Counted from the first letter of the stretch, positions 24,489-34,323 are shown. The stretch is DNA of 64,000 bases from an uncultured Bacteroidota bacterium (GCA_902793295.1 CADBDA010000016.1:16104-80103), one strand, 5' to 3'. Notes: generated from the letters alone by a model not told the origin. Translations and numbers: made by a program.

Positions 24489-25373
24489 ATGAAACAATAT
24501 AATATTACCGAAGGCTATATGCCGTTTTTGAACTACAAGACCTATTACCGCATTGTCGGCGAACCGTCGGACAAGCCGGCGTTGCTGCTGCTGCACGGAG
24601 GTCCGGGCAGCACCCACAACTACTTCGAGGTGCTTGACCGTATCGCCGACACGGGCCGACAGGTAATATCGTACGACCAGATAGGTTGCGGCAACTCTTA
24701 TTTGGACGGACATCCCGAACTGTGGACCCAGGAGACTTGGATCAACGAACTCATCGCCCTACGTGAGCATCTGCACCTCGACCAAGTACACATCCTCGGC
24801 CAGTCGTGGGGCGCCATGCAGGCCATCGCCTACATCATCGACCATCAGCCTCAAGGGGTCAAGTCGGTAATCCTTTCGTCGGGTCACGCCTCGAGCTCGC
24901 TATGGGCCAGCGAACAGCACCGCCTCATCAAGTATATGTCGCAGGAGGACCAGGAGGCTATCCGCCGCGCAGAAGCCTCGGGCAAGTGGAATGACCCCGA
25001 CTACCTCCGCGCCAACGAGCATTACTATGAGCGTTACGTCATTAGCGTCGACGAGCATTCTCCCGAGTGCCTGCGCCGTCTGAAACGTGCGGGCAACGAG
25101 GCCTACCTCTACGGCTGGGGCCCCAACGAGTACCAGCCCCTGGGCAGCTTGAAAGATTTTGAATATACCGACCGCCTCGACCAAATCAAACAGCCCTGCC
25201 TGATATGCAGCGGCACACGCGATATCTGCACCCCGGTGGTGGCGGCGTCGCTCTACGAGAATATCCCCAACAGCCGTTGGGAGGTCTTCAAGGGCGCACG
25301 GCACACCTGCTTCGTCGAACAAACCGACAAGTACTGCGCTATCCTGGAGAAATGGTTGGAGGAGTATGATTAG
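24489..25373 (+). CDS. proline iminopeptidase-like alpha/beta hydrolase
   Basis: This 294-residue serine hydrolase resembles prolyl aminopeptidases of the tricorn-interacting-factor F1 type, which release N-terminal residues from short peptides. It has the oxyanion loop LLHGGPGSTHNYF, a YDQIGCGNS block, the nucleophile elbow GQSWGA (Ser106), a helical lid (about 130-215), the acid Asp in SGTRDICTP and His in GARHTCF. No signal peptide is seen, so it is cytoplasmic. ATG 24489 is chosen because an in-frame TTG further upstream lies within the -7 box. The twin palindromes upstream suggest dedicated regulation. Confidence 0.85.
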   Translation: MKQYNITEGYMPFLNYKTYYRIVGEPSDKPALLLLHGGPGSTHNYFEVLDRIADTGRQVISYDQIGCGNSYLDGHPELWTQETWINELIALREHLHLDQVHILGQSWGAMQAIAYIIDHQPQGVKSVILSSGHASSSLWASEQHRLIKYMSQEDQEAIRRAEASGKWNDPDYLRANEHYYERYVISVDEHSPECLRRLKRAGNEAYLYGWGPNEYQPLGSLKDFEYTDRLDQIKQPCLICSGTRDICTPVVAASLYENIPNSRWEVFKGARHTCFVEQTDKYCAILEKWLEEYD

Positions 25374-25513
25374 GCGTGGGAACACTAGGGATTGACGACC
25401 GATGCTAAAAATGGTTTAATACCAATGTTTTATAAATAGATAGTGAATTTTATCCAATATCAAACACAGGGCACCGGCCTGGTGCCAATCGACAAACAAA
25501 ATGCTAACAAACC

Positions 25514-26431
25514 ATGAAAAAAACACTTGTAATTGCCTTTGCCGCCCTGCTGATGGCGGCATGCACCGAAAACGAAGAAAAACTGAAACAACGTGCCGAG
25601 GAGCTGTGCCGCTACATTCCCGACAAGGAGCTGCAGGAACAGTCGAAGGACTATATGACGGCGGACTTCTACGCCGTGCTGGACACCATGTTCAACCTGC
25701 TGCCGGAGTTTGAGGGCATGGATTACGAATGGCTCTACTACTTCGTGTCGGGTAACGACGGGTCAAAACCCGAATTCAGCGTCGACGCCGTGGAGCTGAC
25801 CGACAAGAGCCATGCCGTGGCCACCATCGGCGTGCGGCAGGTGTCGGGGAACAAAGCGTTCGACGAAGCCATCGAACCCGTTGAGCACAAGCTCTACATG
25901 GAGAAGGTGGACGGCCAATGGCTGATGTGCGATTTCGACGGGCACAAGGCCGACTGCATCCGCCAGATAGCCATGAGCCGCAAAGAACAGGCCCTGCGTG
26001 ACGCCATCGGCGACTACCTGGTGAAGGAGATCGGCGCGCAATACGAGAAGGGCGAAATCTGCATACCGGTGCAGATGATGGTGCACGAGGAGGAGGGGCT
26101 CTTCATGGGCGACTTCTGGGTGCAATGGTACAACGTGGTGGGCGACACCCTGAAATGCGTTTCGGGCGGCAACCACAGCGGTGTGATGAAAATTGGCCAG
26201 GAGAACGGCAAATACGTCGTGAGCTCGTTCGAACAGACGGTGGACGGTGCGGGCAACGACGCCAGCGCCCGCAGCATTTTCGGCAACTACTACGACGTAT
26301 ACAGCGACATTCATAGCGACGATGTGATGGTGGAAAATATCCGCCAACAGCAGCTGGGCAACTACGTGAAACGTCACCAGATCAACGCCAAATACTATCA
26401 GGATTACGGCTGGAACGCCGTGGCGCTATAA
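25514..26431 (+). CDS. uncharacterised lipoprotein
   Basis: The 305-residue product begins with a lipoprotein signal peptide: KK, a hydrophobic stretch and the lipobox LMAAC with Cys17. The mature part has no domain that I recognise. It has DGQWLMCDFDGH-type and similar strands that suggest a small alpha/beta or NTF2-like fold. It should sit on the inner face of the outer membrane or in the periplasm. It stands 140 bases after the iminopeptidase-like gene and 5 bases before the next ORF, with which it likely forms an operon. Confidence 0.7.
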   Translation: MKKTLVIAFAALLMAACTENEEKLKQRAEELCRYIPDKELQEQSKDYMTADFYAVLDTMFNLLPEFEGMDYEWLYYFVSGNDGSKPEFSVDAVELTDKSHAVATIGVRQVSGNKAFDEAIEPVEHKLYMEKVDGQWLMCDFDGHKADCIRQIAMSRKEQALRDAIGDYLVKEIGAQYEKGEICIPVQMMVHEEEGLFMGDFWVQWYNVVGDTLKCVSGGNHSGVMKIGQENGKYVVSSFEQTVDGAGNDASARSIFGNYYDVYSDIHSDDVMVENIRQQQLGNYVKRHQINAKYYQDYGWNAVAL

Positions 26432-26436
26432 GAGAG

Positions 26437-26943
26437 ATGGCAGCAACCCATGTCGACGAGATAAAAGCGGAGGCCGCCAAGGCCCACAAGGATGCGACGC
26501 TAAGGGAGCGGCTGTTTGACGATATGCAGGCCGCCAACAAGGAAACGGCGGTGCGTTCGGCATGGGTGCTGACCCACCTGCCGGCGTCGGACAACTGCCA
26601 TATAGAGCGCCATCGCGAGCCATTGTCGCGTCTGGCTGTGACCACCGAAAACATTTCGCTGCGCCGCCTGACGCTGGCCCTGCTGGAACGGCTTGACTGG
26701 CGGACGGCCGGCGACGACGCGCCCGAACACTACATGGTGCTGCTCGACTTCTGCCTGCTGCACATGATGCTGGCCGACGAGCCCTACGGTGTGCGGGCGC
26801 TCTGCATGAAGCTGGCGTACCAGATCAGCCTTCCGTATGCCGAACTGCTGAACGAGCTGCGACAGAGCCTGCTGTTGCTGCAGCCTTCGGAGTTGGGGCC
26901 GGGGGTGCGCCATACGCGCAACAAAATACTGAACAGTCTTTAG
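26437..26943 (+). CDS. HEAT-like helical protein of unknown function
   Basis: The 168-residue product is predicted to be almost wholly helical, with repeating amphipathic helices of the HEAT/armadillo kind (KETAVRSAWVLTHLP, SLRRLTLALLERLDW, YGVRALCMKLAYQIS). It has no signal peptide and no catalytic motif. It starts 5 bases after the lipoprotein gene, which suggests coexpression, and overlaps the convergent patatin gene by 4 bases. No function can be given. Confidence 0.65.
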   Translation: MAATHVDEIKAEAAKAHKDATLRERLFDDMQAANKETAVRSAWVLTHLPASDNCHIERHREPLSRLAVTTENISLRRLTLALLERLDWRTAGDDAPEHYMVLLDFCLLHMMLADEPYGVRALCMKLAYQISLPYAELLNELRQSLLLLQPSELGPGVRHTRNKILNSL

Positions 26944-29273
26944 AAATCGTAGCCCAATCCCAAGTAGAACCCCACCGATTTGTTGAGGTCCGACCAGTGG
27001 ATGTTGGCCTTGACGGGTCCGATGATGGTGCGGTAGGCGTATTCCAACGCCACGCCGACATAGGTGTTGGATTGCCCGCCATCGAAGAAGGTGCGGATAT
27101 TGTCCGACTCCTGCAACAGCTGCAGCGTGGCGGTGAGGTAATGCTTGGGGTAGGCTTGGAAGCGTGCGCTGAGTCCCAGGGTGCCCAGCATCCGCTCTGA
27201 GGCGACAGGCGTGCTGATGCCGATGAAGGAAATCTGTTGGTCGAGGCTCTTGTTGGCGTCGCTGATGGAGAGCATGTTGATGTATGGAACCACATCGTCG
27301 CTGATGTGCCGTGCCTCGAGAAAAGGAAGCAAGGTGAGCCGCCCTTTGCTGAGGGCCGCCTTGTAGTTGAAGTGGAAGGCATGCAGGGTGGGGGTGCGCT
27401 GGAGCCATCCGGGCAAGTAGACATTGTAGTGGAAATTGTAGAGCATGCCCTGACGGGGGAAATAGGGTTCGTCGAACGAATCGTAGCGCAGACGGGCAAA
27501 GGTGCTGGCGTAGATGTTCGATTTGCCGATGTCGGACCATGTGCCGGAGGTCAAACCATAATCCACCAGCATGGAGACCCGATAGAAATAATCCATACGC
27601 ACGCCGGTTTGCAGGTAGAGCTGCTTCCAGGGAAGGAAGGAGACATAGCCGTCGAAGCGGGTGCGGTTGAAGTCGATACGGAAATCATAGGGTTCGGAGC
27701 GGAAGGCGCCGTTGCGGATGGCCTGGAAGGAGCCTTCGGCGCAGAAGTCCACCCCTTTGCCCGTGCGGTAGGTGTAGCCGACGGAGAGGCTCGATTTCAA
27801 TCCCAGTCGGGCGGTAAGGTCGAGGCGCGAACCCATCAGCCGGTTGGCGTTGAAACCGGCGTGCAGCTGCAGCGAGGCGAAGTCGTAGGCGTCGAAGCGC
27901 GCGCCGCCGTCGAGCTGGTTGATGGGCGAGCGGAAGCAGTTGAACTGCAGCGTGTAGGGGCTTTCGTTGCCCAAGAGTTCGTAGGTTACTTTTTCGAAGG
28001 CTTTGGTTCCGATCATGGTGGCCACGGCGTCGTCCACCGAATGTTTCAGCAGCACGGTGTGGAGGCGTAGTTGCTGCCGCAGGTAGGCCTCCTCCTCGTC
28101 GTTGATGCCCTTGAAGACAATCTTTTCGGTGACCACCGGGCGCGACCGCATGTTGACGGCTTTCTTGGCGTTCTGGTAGGTCATGGTGTCGCCGATCAGC
28201 TCTTTGAGCACGGCGATCTCGTCGGCGTGCGCCAGCACCGCTTGGCGTCCGCGCGCCAGAATGGAGTCGATGCTTTGGGCGTCGAAGCTGAGCAGCGAAT
28301 AGTCGGTCATGTCGGGCTGGATGTAGATGTCGGTGGTGGCCAGCGCTGCCAGATAGGATTCGCGACCCAAGACGTCTGTGGTTTGGAAGATGAAGTCGAC
28401 AAGGCTGTTGATCTGCTTGGCGTTGAGGGCGGGTGCGGAGATGTCGACGGTGATGATGATGTCGGCGCCCAGTTGGCGGGCGATGCTGGCCGGCATATTG
28501 TTGCGCAGGCTGCCGTCGACGAGCACCATGCCGTTGGTTTTGATGGGTGTGAAGAGACCGGGGATGGACATGGTGGAGCGCAGGGCGTCGACGAGGCGGC
28601 CGCTGTGCCACACCTTGGGTTGGGCGGTGACCATGTCGGTGGCTACGCAGACAAAGGGGATGGGCAGCCGCAGGAAGTCCTGCTCGTCGCCGAAGCCCAC
28701 CAGGAGGCTGCTGAAGAGGTTCTCGATGTTGCGGCCCTGCACGATGCCGTTGCTGAGCAGGCTGCGGTTGCTGCGTTCGGTGCGCTGGTCGTTGCCCAGA
28801 AAATCCCATTGGTAGGCGCCGAAGGGGATGCTGAGCTGGTACTGTCGGTCGAAGTCTTTCTGAATCAGCGCGTCGTAGCGTCGTGGGTGGGTGTCGCGCA
28901 TCAGGTAGTTCCAATCCTGCGAACGGATGATGTCCTCCAGTTCGGAGCCGGAATAGCCGCAGGCGTAGAGGCCGCCGACCAAGCCGCCGATGCTGGTGCC
29001 GAGCACCAGGTCAACGGGGATGTCGGCCGATTCCAGATAGCGGATGATGCTGACATGGGCAGCGCCCTTGGCGCCGCCTCCGCTCAGCACCAGCGCCACG
29101 GTGGGGCGGTGGGTGCGGATGCTGTCCATGTGCTGACGGAAGCGCTCGAAAGCCATCGAGTCGAGGGTGGGGTTGATGCCGTAGCTGAGCTGCTGTGCAC
29201 GCAACGAGGCCGTCGCCGCCAGAAGAAGCAGCAATAGTAGCAGGCCTTGTCTATGGATGCGCATGCGGAACAT
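26940..29273 (-). CDS. patatin-like phospholipase with outer-membrane beta-barrel
   Basis: The 777-residue product has a signal peptide (leucine-rich, cleavage near RAQQ). The patatin domain (about 55-265) carries GGGAKG (65-70), the nucleophile GTSIGG (Ser94) and the partner LVDGSLRNN (Asp253). A POTRA-like segment (about 350-430) comes next. A C-terminal barrel of alternating strands ends in GLGYDF with a terminal Phe. This is the layout of PlpD-type (type Vd) secreted lipases. The catalytic dyad is complete. It is the last gene of a minus-strand group after the DUF151 and nucleoside phosphorylase genes. Confidence 0.87.
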   Translation of the reverse strand: MFRMRIHRQGLLLLLLLLAATASLRAQQLSYGINPTLDSMAFERFRQHMDSIRTHRPTVALVLSGGGAKGAAHVSIIRYLESADIPVDLVLGTSIGGLVGGLYACGYSGSELEDIIRSQDWNYLMRDTHPRRYDALIQKDFDRQYQLSIPFGAYQWDFLGNDQRTERSNRSLLSNGIVQGRNIENLFSSLLVGFGDEQDFLRLPIPFVCVATDMVTAQPKVWHSGRLVDALRSTMSIPGLFTPIKTNGMVLVDGSLRNNMPASIARQLGADIIITVDISAPALNAKQINSLVDFIFQTTDVLGRESYLAALATTDIYIQPDMTDYSLLSFDAQSIDSILARGRQAVLAHADEIAVLKELIGDTMTYQNAKKAVNMRSRPVVTEKIVFKGINDEEEAYLRQQLRLHTVLLKHSVDDAVATMIGTKAFEKVTYELLGNESPYTLQFNCFRSPINQLDGGARFDAYDFASLQLHAGFNANRLMGSRLDLTARLGLKSSLSVGYTYRTGKGVDFCAEGSFQAIRNGAFRSEPYDFRIDFNRTRFDGYVSFLPWKQLYLQTGVRMDYFYRVSMLVDYGLTSGTWSDIGKSNIYASTFARLRYDSFDEPYFPRQGMLYNFHYNVYLPGWLQRTPTLHAFHFNYKAALSKGRLTLLPFLEARHISDDVVPYINMLSISDANKSLDQQISFIGISTPVASERMLGTLGLSARFQAYPKHYLTATLQLLQESDNIRTFFDGGQSNTYVGVALEYAYRTIIGPVKANIHWSDLNKSVGFYLGLGYDF

Positions 29274-29310
29274 GGAGGAATGGTGGCGGTTTTGGGTGGG
29301 TTTGGGGGCG

Positions 29311-30126
29311 TCAGACGATAAGGGCTTTGAAGATCTCGGTCATGTTGTCGGCAGCCTTGTCGGCGGCACGCACCACGTCGTCGCCGTCGTTGGTGCAGTC
29401 GTCGCTGAGGTCCTTGGCGCAGTTGGTGATGACGCTCATGCCGAAAATCTCCATGCCGCAATGTCGTGCCACGATCACCTCGGGGACGGTCGACATGCCC
29501 ACGGCGTCGCCGCCCAGCATGCCGAACATGCGGTATTCGGCGGGCGTTTCGTAGGTTGGGCCGGTTTCGGCGACGTAGACGCCCTCCTGCAGCTGCAAGC
29601 CCAAGCGGTGGGCGGCCTCGTGGGCACGCTGGCGCAGCGGGCGGCTGTAGACGGTGGTCATGTCGGGGAAACGGACGCCCATTTCGTCGATGTTTTTGCC
29701 AACCAAGGGGTTGGGCATGAAATTGATATGGTCGGTGATAATCATCAGGTCGCCCACTTTGAAGGAGGGATTGATGCCGCCGGCGGCGTTGGAGACGAGC
29801 AGCCGACGGATGCCGAAGCGGCTCATGACGCGCACAGGGAGGGTGACTTCCTGCATGGTGTAGCCCTCGTAGTAGTGGAAACGGCCTTGCATGGCCATGA
29901 CGGCTTGTCCGTTGAGCATGCCGACAATGAGGTTGCCCTTGTGCCCCACAGCGGTGCTCTGCTTGAAGTGGGGGATGTCGGCATAGGGGATGACGTCGGC
30001 GTCGGTGATGGCATCGGCCAGTTTGCCCAAACCGCTGCCCAGGATGATGGCGGTGGTGGGGCGGAGGGTGGTACGGCTGCGCAGATAGTCGGCAGCCTCG
30101 TCGAAGATGGATATGGGCGTGTTCAT
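29311..30126 (-). CDS. purine nucleoside phosphorylase
   Basis: The enzyme splits purine nucleosides with phosphate to base and ribose-1-phosphate in salvage. The 271-residue product shows the trimeric (class I) PNP motifs: [11 protein letters not shown] (phosphate loop), [33 protein letters not shown], and the signature [12 protein letters not shown] followed by [13 protein letters not shown]. The Asn and Glu that set purine specificity in this class appear present. Its ATG overlaps the stop of the DUF151 gene as ATGA, which points to translational coupling. Confidence 0.93.
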   Translation of the reverse strand: MNTPISIFDEAADYLRSRTTLRPTTAIILGSGLGKLADAITDADVIPYADIPHFKQSTAVGHKGNLIVGMLNGQAVMAMQGRFHYYEGYTMQEVTLPVRVMSRFGIRRLLVSNAAGGINPSFKVGDLMIITDHINFMPNPLVGKNIDEMGVRFPDMTTVYSRPLRQRAHEAAHRLGLQLQEGVYVAETGPTYETPAEYRMFGMLGGDAVGMSTVPEVIVARHCGMEIFGMSVITNCAKDLSDDCTNDGDDVVRAADKAADNMTEIFKALIV

Positions 30127-30674
30127 TTCTTCAGTTTTTCGATTTTTTTCATTATTTCGGCGGCGCGTTCGTAATCCTCGTCCTCTTCGCAGCGTCGCAG
30201 TTCCTCTTCCAGCTCGTCGATGTCCTCGCCGCCCGAAAGGGTGGTGCCCAGCCCGATGTCGTTGTGCTGCGGTGTGAATCCGGTCTCCTCGATCACCTTG
30301 TCGGCCATCTCGATGTCCACCGAGAGGTTGAGTGCCAGCACGACGGCGTCGCTGGGACGGGCGTCGATCTCCTTCTGGTTGAATCCGTCGCTGACAATCA
30401 GGCTGGCATAGAAGATGCCCTCGGCGAAACGGTTGATGCGCACCAGCTCCAGATGGAGGTTGAATTCGTGCATCAACGAGATGATCAGCTGGTAGGTCAT
30501 GGGCCGGTAGGCTTGACGCTGCTCCTGCTCGAGGATGATCATCTCGGCTTCGTGCTCGCCAATCATCACGGGCACCTTTTTGTCGCCCATGGGTTCGTAG
30601 AGCATCAGCACAAACATGGCTGTTTCGGTAAAGCCCTGTAAGACTTCTGTGGGATATACTTTTTTATAGTTCAA
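30123..30674 (-). CDS. bifunctional-nuclease-domain (DUF151) protein with UvrB/C motif
   Basis: The 183-residue product has a DUF151 (BFN) domain at about 10-130, with [29 protein letters not shown] and a final EETGF block. It ends in a coiled UVR-type motif near 155-183 ([22 protein letters not shown]). Members have reported nuclease activity in some organisms; the role in Bacteroidales is not established. It heads the three-gene minus-strand group and overlaps the phosphorylase gene by 4 bases. Confidence 0.88.
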   Translation of the reverse strand: MNYKKVYPTEVLQGFTETAMFVLMLYEPMGDKKVPVMIGEHEAEMIILEQEQRQAYRPMTYQLIISLMHEFNLHLELVRINRFAEGIFYASLIVSDGFNQKEIDARPSDAVVLALNLSVDIEMADKVIEETGFTPQHNDIGLGTTLSGGEDIDELEEELRRCEEDEDYERAAEIMKKIEKLKK

Positions 30675-30773
30675 GCGGTTTGGTTTTTAAGATGGTTTGC
30701 AAAGAAAGGGGTGCGGTTGGAAGAGAGGAGGGACGAGAGGCGTCGGGTGGGGCATCGGGCCTTGCGGCAAGGC

Positions 30774-31358
30774 TCAGCTGTTCGCTTCCTTCAGATAGGC
30801 AGTCAGCTTGGCCACGGCACGTCCGCGGTGGCTGATGCGGTTCTTCACCTCCATCGGCATTTCGGCGAAGCTGACGGCGAAGCGGTCGGGCATGAAGATG
30901 GGGTCGTAGCCGAAGCCCTCTTTGCCGTAGCGTTCGGTGAGGATTTGTCCGTCGACGCGACCCTCGAAATAGCGGGGTACGCCGTTCTCCAACAGGCAGA
31001 TGACCGTGCGGAAGCAAGCGCGGCGGTTGGTTTTGCCCTCCATTTCGCCAAGCATCTTGTTGATGTTGTCGTCGAACGAACAATGATCGCCGGCATAGCG
31101 GGCCGAATAGACGCCCGGGCGGCCGTCGAGGGCCTCCACTTCCAAACCGGTGTCGTCGGCAAAGCAGTCGCAGCCGGTGCGCTCGTAAACCCATTGGGCT
31201 TTCTGCAGCGCATTGCCTTCGAGGGTGTCGGCAGTTTCGGGTATGTCGCCTTCCAATCCTACATCCGACAGGCTTTGGATGGAAATGACAGAGTCGAGCA
31301 TTTCGCTGACTTCTTGTAGCTTATGCTTGTTGTTGGTGGCAAAAATAAGTTTTTTCAT
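30774..31358 (-). CDS. rdgB: non-canonical purine NTP pyrophosphatase (RdgB/HAM1)
   Basis: RdgB hydrolyses dITP, XTP and similar to monophosphates and so keeps deaminated purines out of DNA. The 194-residue product has FATNNKHKLQEV (2nd strand and loop), the DDTGLEVEALDGRPGVYSARYAG signature in two parts, and the C-terminal SHRGRA block. ATG 31358 is chosen because family homology begins there. The -7 box TATTTTTG ends only six bases upstream, so the mRNA is probably leaderless. The longer frame upstream would run through the promoter. Confidence 0.93.
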   Translation of the reverse strand: MKKLIFATNNKHKLQEVSEMLDSVISIQSLSDVGLEGDIPETADTLEGNALQKAQWVYERTGCDCFADDTGLEVEALDGRPGVYSARYAGDHCSFDDNINKMLGEMEGKTNRRACFRTVICLLENGVPRYFEGRVDGQILTERYGKEGFGYDPIFMPDRFAVSFAEMPMEVKNRISHRGRAVAKLTAYLKEANS

Positions 31359-31363
31359 GTGTG

Positions 31364-31394
31364 CAAAAATACGTTTTTTTTGTGGTTGCCACAA
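31364..31394 (-). promoter_or_regulatory. promoter of rdgB
   Basis: On the minus strand TTG (31392-31394) and TATTTTTG (31364-31371) are separated by 20 bases. Transcription is expected to begin at or within a few bases of the ATG at 31358. Confidence 0.65.
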
Positions 31395-31430
31395 CAGTTT
31401 GTGAGTATTATTTTGCGGAGGGACGGGCGG

Positions 31431-31456
31431 TTGTTGTTTTTTTTTCATTACCTTTG
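31431..31456 (+). promoter_or_regulatory. promoter of nhaC
   Basis: TACCTTTG (31449-31456) fits the -7 consensus, with TTGTTG at 31431-31436 as the likely -33 region. It lies about 55 bases before the chosen ATG. Confidence 0.5.
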
Positions 31457-31510
31457 TGGTGAACAAAGAAATGTGAGGGTGTTTGTTAATTGGCTAAAAA
31501 ATATGATGTT

Positions 31511-32953
31511 ATGAACAAATCGGGTGAAGATTCCGTCCGACATATCCATTGGACGGTGGCGCTGTTGCCGTTTGTGGTTCTGATTGTGTTGCAGGTGCTT
31601 GTCATCAGGCAGTTCGGGTCGGACGCCATCGATGGAGCCAGCCAGACGGTGCTGCTCTTTTCGGCAGCGGTTGCGACGGCCATCGCCATGGTGTTCTACA
31701 AGGTGCCGTGGAAGACCATCGACCACGCCATAGGCGACAACATACGCACCGTGGGTGCGGCAATCATCATCCTATTCCTGATAGGCGCCGTGTCGGGCAG
31801 CTGGATGGTGAGCGGGGTGGTGCCGACCATGATCTACTACGGCATGAAGGTCCTCACACCGTCGCTCTTCCTCTTTCTGGCCTGTCTGGTGTGCGCGCTG
31901 GTGTCGCTGGTCACCGGCAGTTCGTGGACAACCGTCGCCACGGTGGGTATCGCCCTTGTCGGCATCGGGACCGCCCATGGCTATGCGGTGGGGTGGACGG
32001 CGGGAGCCATCATTTCGGGCGCCTATTTCGGCGACAAGATTTCGCCGCTGTCCGACACCACGGTGCTGGCGTCGTCGGTGGGCGAAGTGCCGCTGTTCAA
32101 GCATATCCGCTACATGCTCATCACGACGGTGCCGTCGTTCGTCATCACCTTGACCATCTTTCTGGTGGTGAGCCTGAGCCACACCGGTTCCAGCCTCCAG
32201 TTGGAGACCTCGTTTGCCGAGGGGCTCTGCAACACCTTCACCATCAGCCCCTGGCTGCTGCTGGTGCCCCTTTTCACGGCGGTGCTTATCGCGTTGCGCT
32301 TGTCGGCGGCGGTCATCCTCTTCCTTTCGGCGCTGGCGGCCGGCATCGTCATGCTGGTTGTGCAACCCGGCATTGTGGCCGGCATTGGTGACGGAAGCGC
32401 CTTCAATGGGCTGATGATCACCTTCTATAGCAGCACCTCCATCGACACGGGCAACGAAATGCTCAACAACCTGGTGCAGACACGCGGCATGCGCGGCATG
32501 CTGAGCACCGTCTTCCTGATTTTCTGTGCGTCGGCCTTCGGCGGCGCCTTGACGGGCAGCGGCATGATGCAGAGCATCACCGGCCTGTTGGCCAGAGCCA
32601 TCAGCGGCCGTCGCTCGCTGGTGACGGGGACGGTGGCGACAGGATTCTTCTCCAATATCGTCACCGGCGACCAGTACCTGAGTATCGTGCTGACAGGCAA
32701 TGTCTTCAAGCGGCTGTACAAGGAGAAAGGCTACGAGGGGAGGCTGCTGAGCCGCTCGACCGAGGATTCGGCCACGGTGACGTCGGTGCTGGTGCCGTGG
32801 AACACCTGCGGCATGACGCAATCGATGGTGCTCAAGGTGCCCACGCTCGACTACCTGCCCTATTGTTTCTTCAACATCATCTCGCCCTTCATGTCCATCA
32901 GCATCGCCATGCTGGGTTACAAAATCTTCAAAACGGAGCCCTCGGAAGCGTGA
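31511..32953 (+). CDS. nhaC: NhaC-family Na+/H+ antiporter
   Basis: The 480-residue integral membrane protein has about eleven hydrophobic segments. It shows NhaC signatures such as GAVSGSWMVSGVVPTMIYYG, VTGSSWTTVATVGIA, GAYFGDKISPLSDTT and the late NIVTGDQYLSIVLTG and EDSATVTSVLVPWNTCG. These proteins exchange sodium (some malate/lactate or tyrosine) for protons across the inner membrane. ATG 31511 is used; an in-frame TTG lies 21 bases upstream but is less likely. It has its own promoter and stands alone. Confidence 0.9.
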   Translation: MNKSGEDSVRHIHWTVALLPFVVLIVLQVLVIRQFGSDAIDGASQTVLLFSAAVATAIAMVFYKVPWKTIDHAIGDNIRTVGAAIIILFLIGAVSGSWMVSGVVPTMIYYGMKVLTPSLFLFLACLVCALVSLVTGSSWTTVATVGIALVGIGTAHGYAVGWTAGAIISGAYFGDKISPLSDTTVLASSVGEVPLFKHIRYMLITTVPSFVITLTIFLVVSLSHTGSSLQLETSFAEGLCNTFTISPWLLLVPLFTAVLIALRLSAAVILFLSALAAGIVMLVVQPGIVAGIGDGSAFNGLMITFYSSTSIDTGNEMLNNLVQTRGMRGMLSTVFLIFCASAFGGALTGSGMMQSITGLLARAISGRRSLVTGTVATGFFSNIVTGDQYLSIVLTGNVFKRLYKEKGYEGRLLSRSTEDSATVTSVLVPWNTCGMTQSMVLKVPTLDYLPYCFFNIISPFMSISIAMLGYKIFKTEPSEA

Positions 32954-33001
32954 AAACCAAAAACTTTTGTGGCCAAAGGGCCGAGATTCCCTTTTTTTGC
33001 G

Positions 33002-33009
33002 TATATTTG
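33002..33009 (+). promoter_or_regulatory. -7 box of the phosphofructokinase gene
   Basis: TATATTTG is an exact TAnnTTTG match 54 bases before the ATG at 33063. No TTTG is found at the standard -33 distance. Confidence 0.55.
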
Positions 33010-33062
33010 CAGTTCTAAAAAATAGTTTACAGAATACAAAAAACTTTAAAACAAAGCATATT

Positions 33063-34295
33063 ATGGGTAAATCAATTGCAATTTTGACGGGTGGCGGTCC
33101 TGCGCCCGGAATGAATACTGTGGTGGCCTCGGTGGCCAAAACCTTCCTGCGCGACGGCTATCGCGTCATCGGTCTGCATGGTGGCTACTCGGCACTTTTC
33201 ACCGACAGTCCGCGTATGCAGGACCTCGATTTCCTCACCGCCGACGAAATCTTCAACAAGGGCGGTTCGATCCTCAAAATGAGCCGTTTCAAACCGACCG
33301 ACGAGGACTTCGAGAAACGTTTCAATCTCAAGTTCTTCACCGACAACGAGGTGGAACTGCTGGTCACGGTGGGCGGCGACGATACCGCTTCGACAGCCAA
33401 CCGCATCGCCAAATTCCTGGAAAGCAAACATTATCCCATCGCCAACATCCATGTCCCCAAGACCATCGATAACGACCTGCCGCTGCCCAACAGCAGCCCC
33501 ACCTTCGGCTACAACAGCGCCAAGGCACAGGGATGCGTTCTGGCCACGGCCGTGATGGAGGATGCCCGCACCAGCGAGAACTGGTTTGTGGTCAGCGCCA
33601 TGGGCCGCTCGGCCGGCCACCTGGCCCTGGGCATTGCCGGCGCTTGCCATTACCCGATGGTCATCATCCCCGAGTTCTTCAACAAGACCGAAATTACGGT
33701 CGAGAAGATCGTCAACATGGTGATTTCCTGCATCGTCAAACGCAAACTGATGGGCATCAACTACGGTGCCGCCATGATTTCGGAAGGCGTCTTCCATAGC
33801 CTCAGCGACGAGGAAATCGCCAAGTCGGGCATCCATTTCAGCTACGACGAGCACGGCCATCCCGAATTGGGCAAGGTGTCGAAGGCCCACATCTTCAACG
33901 ACCTGCTGGAACGCAAAGTGAAAGAGCTGGGTCTGAAGGTGAAATCGCGTCCGGTCGAAATCGGCTACGAGGTGCGCTGCCATACGCCTATCGCCTTCGA
34001 CCTCACCTATTGTTCGCTGATGGGTATGGGTGTCCATACGCTCTTCAACCAAGGCATCACCGGCTGCATGGTCTATTGCGACCAGCAGGGCACCGTCTCG
34101 CCGCTGTACCTGAAAGACCTTCAGGATCCTGTGACCGGCAAGATTCCGCCGCGACTGGTCAACGTCAACAGCAACAAGGTGTTGTCGTATGTCAACGACA
34201 TCATGGACTACATCACACCGGCCGACTACGAGGCTGCCAAGAAGTACCTGCCCAATCCTGAGGCTTACGACTTCAAACGCATCTTGAACTGGTAA
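33063..34295 (+). CDS. 6-phosphofructokinase, pyrophosphate-dependent type
   Basis: The enzyme phosphorylates fructose-6-phosphate to the 1,6-bisphosphate in glycolysis. In this 410-residue product the phosphoryl-donor loop reads GGGPAPGMN (10-18), the second loop VGGDD (103-107) and the substrate loop PKTIDND (132-138). The Asp in GGDD and the Lys in PKTIDND are the residues that mark pyrophosphate use, where ATP enzymes have GGDG and PGTIDND. PPi dependence is thus well supported but not proved. ATG 33063 is chosen since the -7 box TATATTTG lies at 33002-33009. A strong terminator follows. Confidence 0.9.
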   Translation: MGKSIAILTGGGPAPGMNTVVASVAKTFLRDGYRVIGLHGGYSALFTDSPRMQDLDFLTADEIFNKGGSILKMSRFKPTDEDFEKRFNLKFFTDNEVELLVTVGGDDTASTANRIAKFLESKHYPIANIHVPKTIDNDLPLPNSSPTFGYNSAKAQGCVLATAVMEDARTSENWFVVSAMGRSAGHLALGIAGACHYPMVIIPEFFNKTEITVEKIVNMVISCIVKRKLMGINYGAAMISEGVFHSLSDEEIAKSGIHFSYDEHGHPELGKVSKAHIFNDLLERKVKELGLKVKSRPVEIGYEVRCHTPIAFDLTYCSLMGMGVHTLFNQGITGCMVYCDQQGTVSPLYLKDLQDPVTGKIPPRLVNVNSNKVLSYVNDIMDYITPADYEAAKKYLPNPEAYDFKRILNW

Positions 34296-34323
34296 CCGGC
34301 GTTCCGGTTGTCCGCTTTATAGA

